Source: Aquificota bacterium
Lineage (GTDB): Bacteria; Thermosulfidibacterota; Thermosulfidibacteria; Thermosulfidibacterales; B14-G1
Length of the DNA stretch: 43,745 bases
Direction: 5' to 3'
Assembly: GCA_015486015.1 (NCBI GenBank)
Contig: WFSL01000022.1
Location: 1 to 43,745, forward strand
Under the pieces are notes generated by a model. The model worked only from the letters and a program-made list of their open reading frames with translations. It was not told where the DNA came from and searched no databases. Shown piece by piece: positions 17,894 to 26,273 of this stretch. Numbering within the stretch: position 1 is the stretch's first letter; each line of letters begins with the position of its first letter. Made by a program: the position numbers and the translations under genes.

Positions 17894-18928
17894 TTATCCT
17901 TTTGTCTTTTCTGGCGTTTCTTGTTTCTCTTCTTTCATGATCTCCTTAAAGGTCTTCCCCTCCTTCAACATCTCCACGATCTTCTTCATCCTGGCCAGCC
18001 TTTCAGAGGTAAGGGGATGATCCGAGAGGTAACTCTTCCTGCCGCTCTCCGGGAGCACTGTAGCCAGTCTCAGCCAGGCATCCACCGCCTTCTTCACATC
18101 ATACCCCGCTTGGTAGGCGAACATCATCCCAAAGAAGTCTGCCTCCCTCTCCTGATCCCGAGAGAACTTCAGAAAGGCAAAGGAGGCTGCTGTCCTGTAT
18201 GCCTCGTATCCAGGCCTGCCCCCAAGGGAACTTGCAACAACACCCAGTATACCATACACGAAAGAGAGGGCCTCCCGTTTCTTCAGATGGCCCCTCTTCA
18301 AATGGCCGAGTTCATGGCCAATCACGATGGCCAACTCGTCGTCGTCGGGGAGGGTACGACACATGGCTGTAGTAACATAGAGGTTGTTGCCAGGGGTCAC
18401 CCAGGCATTTATCACCATACTGTCCACTATGTGAAAGCACACAGGCGTCGTCTTGATTGTCTCAGGCTTTACCTTAATCTTCTTGCCGTTCATAAGAAGC
18501 AGCGTAAAGGGCTTTCCCACTTTTGCTGAGACGTTTCCCTGCTTAGGATCCAAGATATCGAAGACCTTTACCCCATGATGCCTGTAGTACGGAGGGACGT
18601 AAACGATCAGGTAACCCCTTTTGGGTAGGATCACCTTTTCGGCACGATAAAAGGCCTCCCTCTCGTCCTTGTCCAGCCCCTCCAAGTTGACAGCCTTTAT
18701 CCCCACATAAGGATAGCTCTTCCCAGAAGGGTCCTTAATATGCTCCAGTATCCTGGTCATTATGTCACCCACCCTCTGCTGACAGGCAAGATAGGTCCTG
18801 ATCTTACGTTCAAGGATCTCCACCCTGGCCAGTCTCTGCTCCTCCTTGGAGACAGGGGGACCAGTCACAGTGGCACATGCTGTCAATAAGAGGGCAAAGA
18901 CTACTATGCATCTCTTCAGATATCTCAT
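17894..18928 (-). CDS. M48 family zinc metalloprotease, predicted lipoprotein
   Basis: Envelope protease of the M48 (LoiP/BepA/HtpX) superfamily. 344 residues. A lipoprotein signal peptide ends in the lipobox LTAC with Cys18. The zinc site is HELGH (205-209), with the third ligand Glu262 in QEREADFFG. WVTPGNNLYVTTAM is the usual segment before the active site. DHPLTSERLARM marks the C-terminal substrate-facing region. Between about residues 60 and 165 is a long segment (GYLIVYVPPYYRHHGVKVFD and following) that I do not recognise from LoiP or BepA. No TPR repeats are present. Transcribed ahead of the Fe-S and HIT genes and divergent to rqcH. Confidence 0.9.
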   Translation of the reverse strand: MRYLKRCIVVFALLLTACATVTGPPVSKEEQRLARVEILERKIRTYLACQQRVGDIMTRILEHIKDPSGKSYPYVGIKAVNLEGLDKDEREAFYRAEKVILPKRGYLIVYVPPYYRHHGVKVFDILDPKQGNVSAKVGKPFTLLLMNGKKIKVKPETIKTTPVCFHIVDSMVINAWVTPGNNLYVTTAMCRTLPDDDELAIVIGHELGHLKRGHLKKREALSFVYGILGVVASSLGGRPGYEAYRTAASFAFLKFSRDQEREADFFGMMFAYQAGYDVKKAVDAWLRLATVLPESGRKSYLSDHPLTSERLARMKKIVEMLKEGKTFKEIMKEEKQETPEKTKG

Positions 18929-18956
18929 GTTTTCCCCTTCCTTGGGACCCAGACTT

Positions 18957-19014
18957 CCTTATAACACTCTCCTTCACCAATCTCCAGAGTAGCCAGGGTT
19001 TGCCTTATAACACT
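18957..19014. repeat. Pair of exact 12-base direct repeats in the M48/rqcH divergent gap
   Basis: CCTTATAACACT occurs at 18957-18968 and again at 19003-19014, 46 bases apart, inside the 107-base gap between the divergent M48 protease and rqcH genes. Each copy contains TATAAC, so either could act as a -10 element for rqcH. Neither has a good -35 at 17 bases. They might instead be two copies of a regulator site. Confidence 0.45.
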
Positions 19015-19035
19015 TTACCTTTTAGACTGGTTTTA

Positions 19036-20706
19036 ATGGACTACTTCCTCTTGCGTTCGGTGACCAATGCCCTGAGTTCCCTGCTCCCCGGAACCAGGGT
19101 AAGGCGGGTGCTCCAGACCATCCCCTTAGGGGTGGAGCTGGACTTGGGAGGTGGCCTCCTCTTCTTTGCCTTAGATCCAGGGATGGCAGGGGCCTACTGG
19201 TTCAGTCGAGCCCCCGCTCCCGCTGAGAGGGGTCACTTTGCCCGCTACTTAGAGGGCCTCTTGAGAGGTGCAATGGTGAAAAGGGTCTTGCAGGTTCCAA
19301 GAGAGAGGATCCTCCACTTAGAGCTTGCGAAGCGGGATTTTGTGGGTCAGGAGGATGTGTACACCCTAATTGCAGAGATCATGGGCCGTCGTTCCAATCT
19401 CATAGTGCTGGACAAGGAGGGTCGCATCTTGGAGGCAGCCAAGCGGGTATATAGGAACATGAGCCGGGTAAGGGAGGTGCTGCCTGGCAGGCCATATACA
19501 CCACCGCCACCCCATAACCGGCTGGATCCATTCATCTTAAAAAGAGAGGCCTTTCTGGAACTCCTCACCGAGGGGGCCACTCCACTGGATGCCTTAGCCC
19601 ATCACACCCTCTTCCCCTCCTATGCCCTTAAGGAGATGGCTTTCAGGCTTGGTCATGGTGCCCAAGGGCCTTCAACTCTCTTGAGGTGCTGGGAGGTGTG
19701 GAGGGGAATGACAGAAGAAATAGAGAAAGGGGAAGGTTTTCTCTATCGGAGGGAAGGGAGAGCCTTTGGGGTTTACCCCCTGCCCCTTCACCACATGGGA
19801 GAGGGGGAGAGAGGCCCCATACTCTCTATCTTAGAGCTCTTCGCCAGGGAGATGTGGGAAAACCAGGCCACAAATGGGCTCCGGTCTAAGCTCTCAAAGG
19901 TGGTAAGGGGGGAGCTGAAGAAGGTGACAAGGACCCTCTCCCTTTTAAAGCAGGAGGAGCGGGTCGCCCAGGATGCAGACCTTTACAGGAAGTGGGGAGA
20001 GACCCTCCTAATCCACCTATCCCGCATCCCCCCCGGGGGACAGGAAGTGGAGGTGGAAGACCCATACAACCCCAAAGAGACGCTGAGGATACCCATACCC
20101 ACTGGTCTCAAACCTTCCAAGGCTGCGCAAGAGTACTTCCGTCGGTACTCCAAGCTCAAGCGAAAGGCCAAGGCTGTTACAATCCGCAAAGAAGAACTGG
20201 AGACCCGCCGCCGCTACTTGGAGGAACTGGATTGGCTTTTAGGATCAGCCCCAGACTTGAGGGAGCTTGAACTTATGAGGGAGGAACTGGTAGAACAGGG
20301 CCTCATCAAGGGAGAAAAACCCAAAAAATCCAATGTATTACCATATCGGGTCTTTCGCTCCTCTCGAGGCAATACTATTCTGGTGGGTCGCCACCCTCGG
20401 GGCAATGAGGAGGTGACCTTCAGGCGCTCCGACCGGCGGGATCTCTGGTTTCATGTGAGGGGGTACCCCGGCGCCCATGTGATCCTCAAAAATCCTCAAC
20501 CCTCCAACGAAGAGATCCAAGAAGCGGCAACCCTGGCGGCTTACTTCAGCAAGGCCCGCCAAGCCCCAGCGGTAGAGGTGGATTATACCCAACGACGCCA
20601 TGTGAGGAAGATCCCCAAGGCCGCTCCAGGTCTGGTCACCTATACGGACTTCTCTACCATACGGGTAAAACCCCAGATGCCACCCGAGGTAACAGAGACC
20701 TCTTGA
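19036..20706 (+). CDS. rqcH: NFACT family ribosome-quality-control protein RqcH (fibronectin-binding A-like)
   Basis: Binds split 50S subunits carrying stalled peptidyl-tRNA and directs C-terminal alanine tailing. 556 residues in NFACT order. The NFACT-N domain has DVYTLIAEIMGRRSNLIVLD (about 113-132). Two HhH-like regions follow, then a coiled coil (about 370-450, RYSKLKRKAKAV). The NFACT-R domain has YRVFRSSRGNTILVGR and DLWFHVRGYPGAHVIL. The ATG at 19036 is chosen because it gives the usual MDYFLLRSVTNAL opening; an earlier in-frame ATG adds 53 unrelated residues and overlaps the M48 start region. No recognised ribosome-binding site precedes it. Confidence 0.93.
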   Translation: MDYFLLRSVTNALSSLLPGTRVRRVLQTIPLGVELDLGGGLLFFALDPGMAGAYWFSRAPAPAERGHFARYLEGLLRGAMVKRVLQVPRERILHLELAKRDFVGQEDVYTLIAEIMGRRSNLIVLDKEGRILEAAKRVYRNMSRVREVLPGRPYTPPPPHNRLDPFILKREAFLELLTEGATPLDALAHHTLFPSYALKEMAFRLGHGAQGPSTLLRCWEVWRGMTEEIEKGEGFLYRREGRAFGVYPLPLHHMGEGERGPILSILELFAREMWENQATNGLRSKLSKVVRGELKKVTRTLSLLKQEERVAQDADLYRKWGETLLIHLSRIPPGGQEVEVEDPYNPKETLRIPIPTGLKPSKAAQEYFRRYSKLKRKAKAVTIRKEELETRRRYLEELDWLLGSAPDLRELELMREELVEQGLIKGEKPKKSNVLPYRVFRSSRGNTILVGRHPRGNEEVTFRRSDRRDLWFHVRGYPGAHVILKNPQPSNEEIQEAATLAAYFSKARQAPAVEVDYTQRRHVRKIPKAAPGLVTYTDFSTIRVKPQMPPEVTETS

Positions 20707-20766
20707 AAATGTTGACCTGAGGAGTATGCTCACTGAACACACCATACTTGATGGAGGCGGCTAAGG

Positions 20767-21984
20767 GTGATGATGCTAAAGAGGGAGTTTTTAAGGATCA
20801 AGAGGCTTCCCCCCTATGTGTTTGCCATAGTGAATGACCTAAAGTACAAGGCCCGCCGTAGGGGTGAAGACATCATAGATTTGGGGATGGGAAATCCAGA
20901 CATTCCCACTCCGAAACATATCGTTCAGAAGCTGGTGGACGCAGCCCAGAATCCACGCAACTATCGGTATTCCAGTTCCAGGGGTATACTCAAGCTCAGG
21001 GAAGCAATCTGCAATTGGTACAAGCGGAAGTTTGATGTGGATCTGGATCCTGAAACAGAGGCCATTGTCACCATAGGAGCCAAGGAGGGAATCGCCCACT
21101 TCACCCTGGCGGCCATACGTCCGGGGGATGTGGCTATGGTGCCTACCCCCACCTACCCTATACACGCTTACTCTGTAGTAATTGCTGGTGGAGACCTCAG
21201 GAGCGTGCCTCTGGTAAATGGTACAGACTTCTTTGACAGCCTCATGAAGGCCGTACGCCAGACCTGGCCTACACCTGAGATGCTCATCCTCAGCTTTCCC
21301 CACAATCCCACCACCAAGGCAGTGGATATAGAGTTTTTCCACAAGGTAATAGACTTTGCCAGGGAACATAATATAATCGTAGCCCACGACTTCGCCTATG
21401 CAGAACTCACCTTCGACGGGTATCAACCCCCCTCCGTACTCCAGATTCCTGGGGCCAAGGAGGTGGCTGTAGAATTCTACTCCCTCTCCAAGTCTTACTC
21501 TATGCCTGGATGGCGGGTGGGATTTATGGTGGGGAATCCTATCCTTGTGGAAGCCCTGGCCAAACTCAAGAGTTACTACGACTATGGGATATTCCAGCCC
21601 ATCCAGATTGCCGCCATTGTGGCCCTGAATGGTCCCCAGGATTGTGTCCGAGAGATAGTGGAAACATACAAAAGGAGGAGGGACACTCTGGTAGAGGGAC
21701 TCAACCGCATAGGCTGGGAGGTGGAGAAACCCAAGGGTACCATGTTTGTGTGGGCTGAGATCCCAGATGAGTACAAACATATGGGTTCCTTGGAGTTCGC
21801 CAAGTTCCTACTGAAGGAGGGGAAGGTAGCAGTATCCCCAGGCATTGGCTTCGGGTACAATGCAGACCACTATGTCCGCTTTGCCCTGGTAGAGAATGAG
21901 CAGCGGATCCGACAGGCCCTGAAGAATATGAAGAGGGCCTTAACCCTTGGGGAGAGGAAAAAGTGCGTAGCCGCATCGGGATAG
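20767..21984 (+). CDS. Class I/II aminotransferase (AlaC/AspC-like)
   Basis: PLP aminotransferase of fold type I. 405 residues. Marks are [12 protein letters not shown] near the N-terminus, [45 protein letters not shown] and the PLP lysine in [27 protein letters not shown] holds the conserved substrate-carboxylate arginine. It could be glutamate-pyruvate or an aspartate-family aminotransferase. Its position before homoserine dehydrogenase favours aspartate/alanine metabolism. GTG (20767) and two ATG codons (20770, 20773) are consecutive in frame; GGAGG upstream fits any of them. It overlaps hom by 22 bases. Confidence 0.92.
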   Translation: MMMLKREFLRIKRLPPYVFAIVNDLKYKARRRGEDIIDLGMGNPDIPTPKHIVQKLVDAAQNPRNYRYSSSRGILKLREAICNWYKRKFDVDLDPETEAIVTIGAKEGIAHFTLAAIRPGDVAMVPTPTYPIHAYSVVIAGGDLRSVPLVNGTDFFDSLMKAVRQTWPTPEMLILSFPHNPTTKAVDIEFFHKVIDFAREHNIIVAHDFAYAELTFDGYQPPSVLQIPGAKEVAVEFYSLSKSYSMPGWRVGFMVGNPILVEALAKLKSYYDYGIFQPIQIAAIVALNGPQDCVREIVETYKRRRDTLVEGLNRIGWEVEKPKGTMFVWAEIPDEYKHMGSLEFAKFLLKEGKVAVSPGIGFGYNADHYVRFALVENEQRIRQALKNMKRALTLGERKKCVAASG

Positions 21985-23276
21985 GTCTTATAGGTTTTGG
22001 CACCATAGGCACGGGGGTGGTGAAGCTCCTATCTCAGCATCAGGGATTACTAAGGGAGAGGGTGGGGGTGCCGTTAGAGCTCGTGAAGATTGCCGACATA
22101 GACCTTGAGCGCCCCAGGGGTGTGAAGGTGAAGCCAGGATCTCTCACAAGGGAGGCCACCGAGGTGATTCACCATCCAGGAGTAGACGTGGTGATCGAAC
22201 TCATAGGGGGGATAGAACCTGCCAAGGGGTTTATCTTGGAAGCCCTCCGCGCAGGCAAACCGGTGGTCACAGCCAACAAGGCCCTGTTGGCCCAGGAAGG
22301 GAGAGAGATCTTGGATGTCCTGCGGGAGACCAATCAGGAGCTGGGATTCGAGGCGAGTGTTGGGGGGGGGATACCTATCGTCAAGGCCATGAGGGAGGGG
22401 CTCGTAGCTAACAGTTACAAGTACATATATGGGATCATCAATGGGACTTCTAACTATGTGCTCACCATGATGGAGACAGAGGGGCTCTCCTTTCAGGAGG
22501 CCCTGACAGACGCCCAAGCCAAGGGATATGCCGAGGCTGACCCTGCCTTAGACATCTCGGGCGTGGATGCCGCTCATAAGGCCGCCATCTTGGCTACCAT
22601 GGCATTTGGGAGATACTTTTCCCTATCGGAAGTGTACGTGGAAGGTTTAGAAGGGATGGACTTGAGGGACATCAGGTATGCCAAGGAACTCGGCTACCGG
22701 GTGAAGCTCCTCGCCCTCATCAAGGGGGGACCACAGGTAGAGATACGGGTACACCCTACCCTGATCCCATCGGATCACTCCCTCGCCAAGGTAGATGGGG
22801 TATTCAATGCTATCTATATCGAAGGTGATGCTGTTGGCCCCACTATGTTCTATGGCCAGGGGGCCGGAGAAATGCCCACCGCCAGCGCAGTGGTGGCAGA
22901 TATAGTGGATATAGCCAGGGACCTGCTGAAGGGGGTGAGGAGGAGGGTGCCCCCGTTCTCATATGAGAATCTGGAGAGAGATGTACAGGTAAAGCCCATG
23001 GATGAGGTGGTGACCAGGTACTACATGCGCTTTACAGCCCAAGACAGGCCTGGAGTCCTCTCCAAGATCTCCGGGATCCTGGCAAAGAGGGGGATATCTA
23101 TTGAATCCGTAATCCAGAAAGGGCGCAGGGAGAGAGGCACAGTTCCTGTGGTGATGATGACCCATGAGGCCAAGGAAAGGGATGTGCGGCTTGCCCTTAG
23201 TGAGATAGACAATCTGGAGGTAATAGGGGGGAAGACGGTCCTCCTCAGGGTAGAGGACGGCAGAAGAAGGTGCTAA
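21963..23276 (+). CDS. hom: Homoserine dehydrogenase with C-terminal ACT domain
   Basis: Reduces aspartate semialdehyde to homoserine in the threonine and methionine pathway. 437 residues. The NAD(P)-binding loop is [16 protein letters not shown]. Then come [26 protein letters not shown] and [12 protein letters not shown], and the catalytic region [18 protein letters not shown]. Residues about 355-430 form an ACT domain ([20 protein letters not shown]), the usual site of threonine feedback. The GTG start is inside the end of the aminotransferase gene. The ApgM-type gene follows 13 bases after its stop. Confidence 0.96.
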   Translation: MRSRIGIGLIGFGTIGTGVVKLLSQHQGLLRERVGVPLELVKIADIDLERPRGVKVKPGSLTREATEVIHHPGVDVVIELIGGIEPAKGFILEALRAGKPVVTANKALLAQEGREILDVLRETNQELGFEASVGGGIPIVKAMREGLVANSYKYIYGIINGTSNYVLTMMETEGLSFQEALTDAQAKGYAEADPALDISGVDAAHKAAILATMAFGRYFSLSEVYVEGLEGMDLRDIRYAKELGYRVKLLALIKGGPQVEIRVHPTLIPSDHSLAKVDGVFNAIYIEGDAVGPTMFYGQGAGEMPTASAVVADIVDIARDLLKGVRRRVPPFSYENLERDVQVKPMDEVVTRYYMRFTAQDRPGVLSKISGILAKRGISIESVIQKGRRERGTVPVVMMTHEAKERDVRLALSEIDNLEVIGGKTVLLRVEDGRRRC

Positions 23277-23289
23277 AAGGGAGGCCTAT

Positions 23290-24492
23290 ATGCCAAAGTA
23301 CTTAGTGCTCTTGGGAGATGGGATGGCCGATGAGCCCCTAAGTACTTTAGGGGGGCGAACACCCCTTGAGGCAGCCTCCACACCCAATATGGATGCCCTT
23401 GCAAAGAGTGGGGTATGTGGTTGGGTGAGGACGGTACCACCTGGCATGCCCCCAGGCTCCGACGTGGCGAATCTCTCAGTATTGGGTTTCGACCCTAACA
23501 GATACTACACAGGTAGGGCTCCCCTCGAGGCTGCCAGCATGGGAATAGAGCTGTCCCCCCAGGATGTAGCCTACAGGTGCAATCTGGTGGCCATCAAAAA
23601 TGGCGTTATGGTGGATTACAGCGCCGGCCACATCACCTCTGAAGAGGCAAGGCAACTCATTGAGACCCTCAACGATGCCTTAGGGAATGGGGCTTTCCAC
23701 TTCTATCCCGGCGTGAGCTATAGGCACCTGATGGTCTGGAGGGGGGGAAGGGAGACCCCCCAAACTACCCCTCCTCACGACATCTCAGGCCAGCCCATCG
23801 AACCGTATCTCCCAACCGGAGACGGTGCAGAAGAGTTGAGGCACCTCATGCAGAGCTCCATAGAACTTTTGGCCCACCATCCAGTAAATGAAAGGAGGAT
23901 CATGGAAGGAAAGAGACCTGCCACCATGATATGGCTCTGGGGGCAGGGGAAGAGGCCTGTGCTACCCTCTTTCCGCGAGACATACGGCGTTGAGGGGGCG
24001 GTGGTATCTGCGGTGGATCTCGTGAGGGGGATTGCAGTACTTCTCGGCATGGAGCCTATCCAAGTCCCTGGTGCCACAGGTTACCTGGATACAAATTATG
24101 AAGGTAAGGGCCAAGCAGCCATGGACTTTCTGAGGTCATCGGGGGACTTCGTATATCTCCACATAGAGGCGCCAGACGAGGCGGGGCACCAGGGTGACGA
24201 GAAGGCCAAGATCAGGGCCATTGAGGATATAGATGCCAGGGTGCTTTCCACGATTCTAAGGGAAGCCCAGAGGTGGGAGGCACCCTTCAACATCCTTCTG
24301 CTTTGCGATCATCCTACCCCTATCTCTATAAAGACCCACTCCCCCGACCCCGTGCCCTTTGTGATCTGGAGGAGCAACAGGGAACAGTTAGGGGAGAGTG
24401 GGTACAACGAGGCCGCCTTGGCTCATCTCAAACCATACACCATCCAGCAGGGTCACAGGCTCATGTCCCTCTTTTTGGAACACAAAGGGTGA
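23290..24492 (+). CDS. ApgM-type cofactor-independent phosphoglycerate mutase / proposed homoserine kinase
   Basis: Alkaline-phosphatase-superfamily enzyme of the archaeal-type iPGM family. 400 residues. Two-metal site motifs are visible: LLGDGMADEPL at the N-terminus, MPPGSDVANLSVLGFDP with the catalytic serine, IEAPDEAGHQGD, LLCDHPTP and KTHSPDPVPF. GHITSEEARQLI belongs to the inserted domain. A subgroup that sits next to hom in genomes lacking thrB has been proposed to act as a homoserine kinase. This gene lies 13 bases after hom and no thrB is seen nearby, so that role is a fair inference. Glycolytic mutase activity remains the alternative. Confidence 0.88.
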   Translation: MPKYLVLLGDGMADEPLSTLGGRTPLEAASTPNMDALAKSGVCGWVRTVPPGMPPGSDVANLSVLGFDPNRYYTGRAPLEAASMGIELSPQDVAYRCNLVAIKNGVMVDYSAGHITSEEARQLIETLNDALGNGAFHFYPGVSYRHLMVWRGGRETPQTTPPHDISGQPIEPYLPTGDGAEELRHLMQSSIELLAHHPVNERRIMEGKRPATMIWLWGQGKRPVLPSFRETYGVEGAVVSAVDLVRGIAVLLGMEPIQVPGATGYLDTNYEGKGQAAMDFLRSSGDFVYLHIEAPDEAGHQGDEKAKIRAIEDIDARVLSTILREAQRWEAPFNILLLCDHPTPISIKTHSPDPVPFVIWRSNREQLGESGYNEAALAHLKPYTIQQGHRLMSLFLEHKG

Positions 24493-24549
24493 CAGAACCG
24501 CTAAATGGCCTGAGCCCAGCAACAAATCCTGCGCCGGGTGGCCCAGTCC

Positions 24550-24578
24550 TTGACAAAGGGGGCTCGGCGGGAAATACT
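24550..24578 (+). promoter_or_regulatory. Probable promoter for tRNA-Met
   Basis: TTGACA (6 of 6) at 24550-24555 and AATACT (4 of 6) at 24573-24578 are separated by 17 bases. The predicted transcription start is about 24585, just before the tRNA at 24591. The gap from the ApgM stop (24492) to the tRNA contains nothing else recognisable except the DnaA-box match at 24581-24589. Confidence 0.5.
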
Positions 24579-24580
24579 AA

Positions 24581-24589
24581 TTATCCACA
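24581..24589 (+). promoter_or_regulatory. Perfect DnaA-box match at the tRNA-Met start region
   Basis: TTATCCACA, the strict consensus DnaA box, falls between the predicted -10 and the tRNA 5' end. About 0.3 perfect matches are expected by chance in a window of this size on both strands, and one other occurs inside lptG (4644-4652). It may therefore be accidental. Confidence 0.25.
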
Positions 24590-24590
24590 A

Positions 24591-24664
24591 GGGCCCGTAG
24601 CTCAGTTGGTGAGAGCCACCGGCTCATAACCGGAAGGTCCCAGGTTCGAGTCCTGGCGGGCCCA
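24591..24664 (+). tRNA. tRNA with CAT anticodon, probably elongator tRNA-Met, CCA not encoded
   Basis: Acceptor GGGCCCG pairs with CGGGCCC, then discriminator A. D-arm GCTC/GAGC, anticodon loop CTCATAA giving CAT, T-arm CCAGG-TTCGAGT-CCTGG. Initiator tRNA is excluded because the first acceptor pair is a proper G-C and the anticodon stem lacks three consecutive G-C pairs. tRNA-Ile2 (lysidine-modified CAT) cannot be fully excluded by eye. The outermost anticodon-stem pair is A-A, a mismatch. CCA must be added after transcription, unlike tRNA-Ser in the same window. Confidence 0.92.
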
Positions 24665-24724
24665 TTTGATCTCGCTCTCAGGGGCAGAAATGAAGAATTG
24701 TTATGCTAAAAGGGTGCTCCAAGG

Positions 24725-24758
24725 AAGGGGGGGATATGCCTCTGGTATATCCCCCCTT
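24725..24758 (+). terminator. Long GC-rich hairpin between tRNA-Met and nif3
   Basis: Almost perfect inverted repeat: AAGGGGGG-ATATGCC and GGTATAT-CCCCCCTT around a 3-base TCT loop, with one G-T pair in an arm of about 13-15. The 3' flank is TTCTTAG, a poor U-run. It ends 11 bases before the nif3 ATG. It most likely ends tRNA transcription or protects a processed end, but it could occlude nif3 translation. Confidence 0.55.
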
Positions 24759-24769
24759 CTTAGTAGGCC

Positions 24770-25564
24770 ATGATCTTAGAGGAGGTCCTGTCCCTTTTAG
24801 ATCAGATAGCCCCCTTCTCCCTTGCCCTCCCCTGGGACAACTCTGGCCTCCAGATTGGAGACCCCCATCAAGAGATCTCCTCGGTTTACTTAGCCTTAGA
24901 GGCAAGCCACAGGGTGATAGACAGTGCCAAACAGTCAGGGGCCCAGCTCATCGTCACCCATCACCCCCTCCTATTTGAGCCGGTGAAGTCCATCGTTCGG
25001 AGGGGATATCCTGGTCCCCTCATCTACCGGCTCATAGAGTCACGCATAGCCCTGGTGGCCATGCATACCAACTGGGATGCTGCCCCAACGGGGCTCTCCC
25101 ACGCCTTGGCCCAGAAGATAGAGCTAAGGGAGGTTAGGATCTTAGAGCCCACACATGGAGGTGATGCAGGTATAGGAAGGGTAGGCGTCCTCCTGAGGCC
25201 CATCACCCTCCAAAGGCTTGCCAAAAGGCTTATGGAGGAACTTCCTGCCCCCTGGGCCCGATTGGTGGGGGATCCGCAGGCAAAGGTGCAGCGCATAGCC
25301 GTCTGCCCTGGATCGGGAGGAGACCTCTGGAGAAAGGCCCAGGAGGCAGGCGCCCAGTTGCTTGTAACAGGGGACATTAGACACCATCAGGCCCGAGAGG
25401 CCCAGGAATCAGGGATGAACCTCTTGGACATGGGCCATTTTGCTACAGAGGCCTGGGGGATGAAGGTGCTCAAACACAAGATAGAGAAGGTGGCTCCTAA
25501 GCTCAGGGTGGAGTTGGACAACACCCTAAGGGACCCCTTCACCACATACACCAAAGGAGGGTAA
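24770..25564 (+). CDS. Nif3-like dinuclear metal-centre family protein (YbgI/DUF34)
   Basis: Conserved protein with a two-metal site; cellular role unsettled, and often mis-titled GTP cyclohydrolase I type 2. 264 residues, the short form without the central PII-like insertion. Metal ligands are visible in VTHHPLLFEPVK, AMHTNWDAAPTG, TGDIRHHQAR and DMGHFATEAWGM. PWDNSGLQIGD is the usual N-terminal motif. The ATG at 24770 has only a weak AGTAGG upstream, and the hairpin at 24725-24758 ends 11 bases before it. First gene of the nif3-zinc ribbon-RNase HI group. Confidence 0.9.
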   Translation: MILEEVLSLLDQIAPFSLALPWDNSGLQIGDPHQEISSVYLALEASHRVIDSAKQSGAQLIVTHHPLLFEPVKSIVRRGYPGPLIYRLIESRIALVAMHTNWDAAPTGLSHALAQKIELREVRILEPTHGGDAGIGRVGVLLRPITLQRLAKRLMEELPAPWARLVGDPQAKVQRIAVCPGSGGDLWRKAQEAGAQLLVTGDIRHHQAREAQESGMNLLDMGHFATEAWGMKVLKHKIEKVAPKLRVELDNTLRDPFTTYTKGG

Positions 25565-25565
25565 G

Positions 25566-26273
25566 GTGAGGGAAGAGGTGAGGCTTTTGGTAAAGCTCCA
25601 AGCATTGGACACGTGGATAGAGGAGGCAGAAAGGCTGAAGGTTTCTCTTCCCCAGCAGATCCAGAAGGAGACAAGGGCCTTAGAAAAAGCCAAAGAGCAT
25701 TTAGGAGGACTCCAAGGAGAACTCAGGGCCCTGGAACTTGAGCGCAGAAGCAAGGAAAGGGAGATCAATGAGATCGGAGAAAAGGTGGGGGAGAAGAAGG
25801 CCAAGCTCTTTCAGGCCAAGAGTAATGAAGAATACGCCGCCATCACTAAGGAGATAGAGATGCTCAAAGAGAAGATCAGCCAACTGGAGGACGAGGTAAT
25901 CCTCCTCCTGGATCGGATAGAAGAGGTAAAGATGATGGAGCAAGGGGCAAGGGAGGAGGTGAAGGAGAAGGAGCGGCGCCTCCAGGCTGCACAGGCTGAG
26001 GCAGAGAGACAACTTCAAGAGACGGAGAAGAATCTTCAGGAACGGAGGAAGGAACGGGAAGAGATCTCCCACCGGTTGGCCCGTCGCACCTACCAGCTAT
26101 ACGAGAAGGTGAGGAAAAACAGGGGCAACGCTGTAGTTCAGGCCCAAAATTATACCTGTCAAGGTTGCCACATGGAAATCCCCCCCCAGACCTTCTTAGA
26201 GGTAAGAAAGGGGGAAACCCTTATCCAATGCCCTTTTTGCAATCGGATCCTTTACTACTGGGAGGAGAATTGA
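25566..26273 (+). CDS. C4-type zinc-ribbon coiled-coil protein (DUF164 family)
   Basis: 235 residues. A long antiparallel coiled coil (about 30-180, rich in E, K, R and L) is followed by a C-terminal zinc ribbon with CQGCHMEIPP and CPFCNRILYY (four Cys). QAKSNEEYAAITKEIEMLK is a family motif. Function unknown; nucleic-acid binding is suspected for relatives. The GTG start lies one base after the nif3 stop with GGAGG 6 bases upstream. The stop overlaps the RNase HI start in a TTGA arrangement, so all three are coupled. Confidence 0.88.
   Translation: MREEVRLLVKLQALDTWIEEAERLKVSLPQQIQKETRALEKAKEHLGGLQGELRALELERRSKEREINEIGEKVGEKKAKLFQAKSNEEYAAITKEIEMLKEKISQLEDEVILLLDRIEEVKMMEQGAREEVKEKERRLQAAQAEAERQLQETEKNLQERRKEREEISHRLARRTYQLYEKVRKNRGNAVVQAQNYTCQGCHMEIPPQTFLEVRKGETLIQCPFCNRILYYWEEN

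Noticed and set aside
20839-21780. Long open frame opposite the aminotransferase gene
   Set aside because: Antisense shadow of a well-supported aminotransferase; no recognisable motif or ribosome-binding site.
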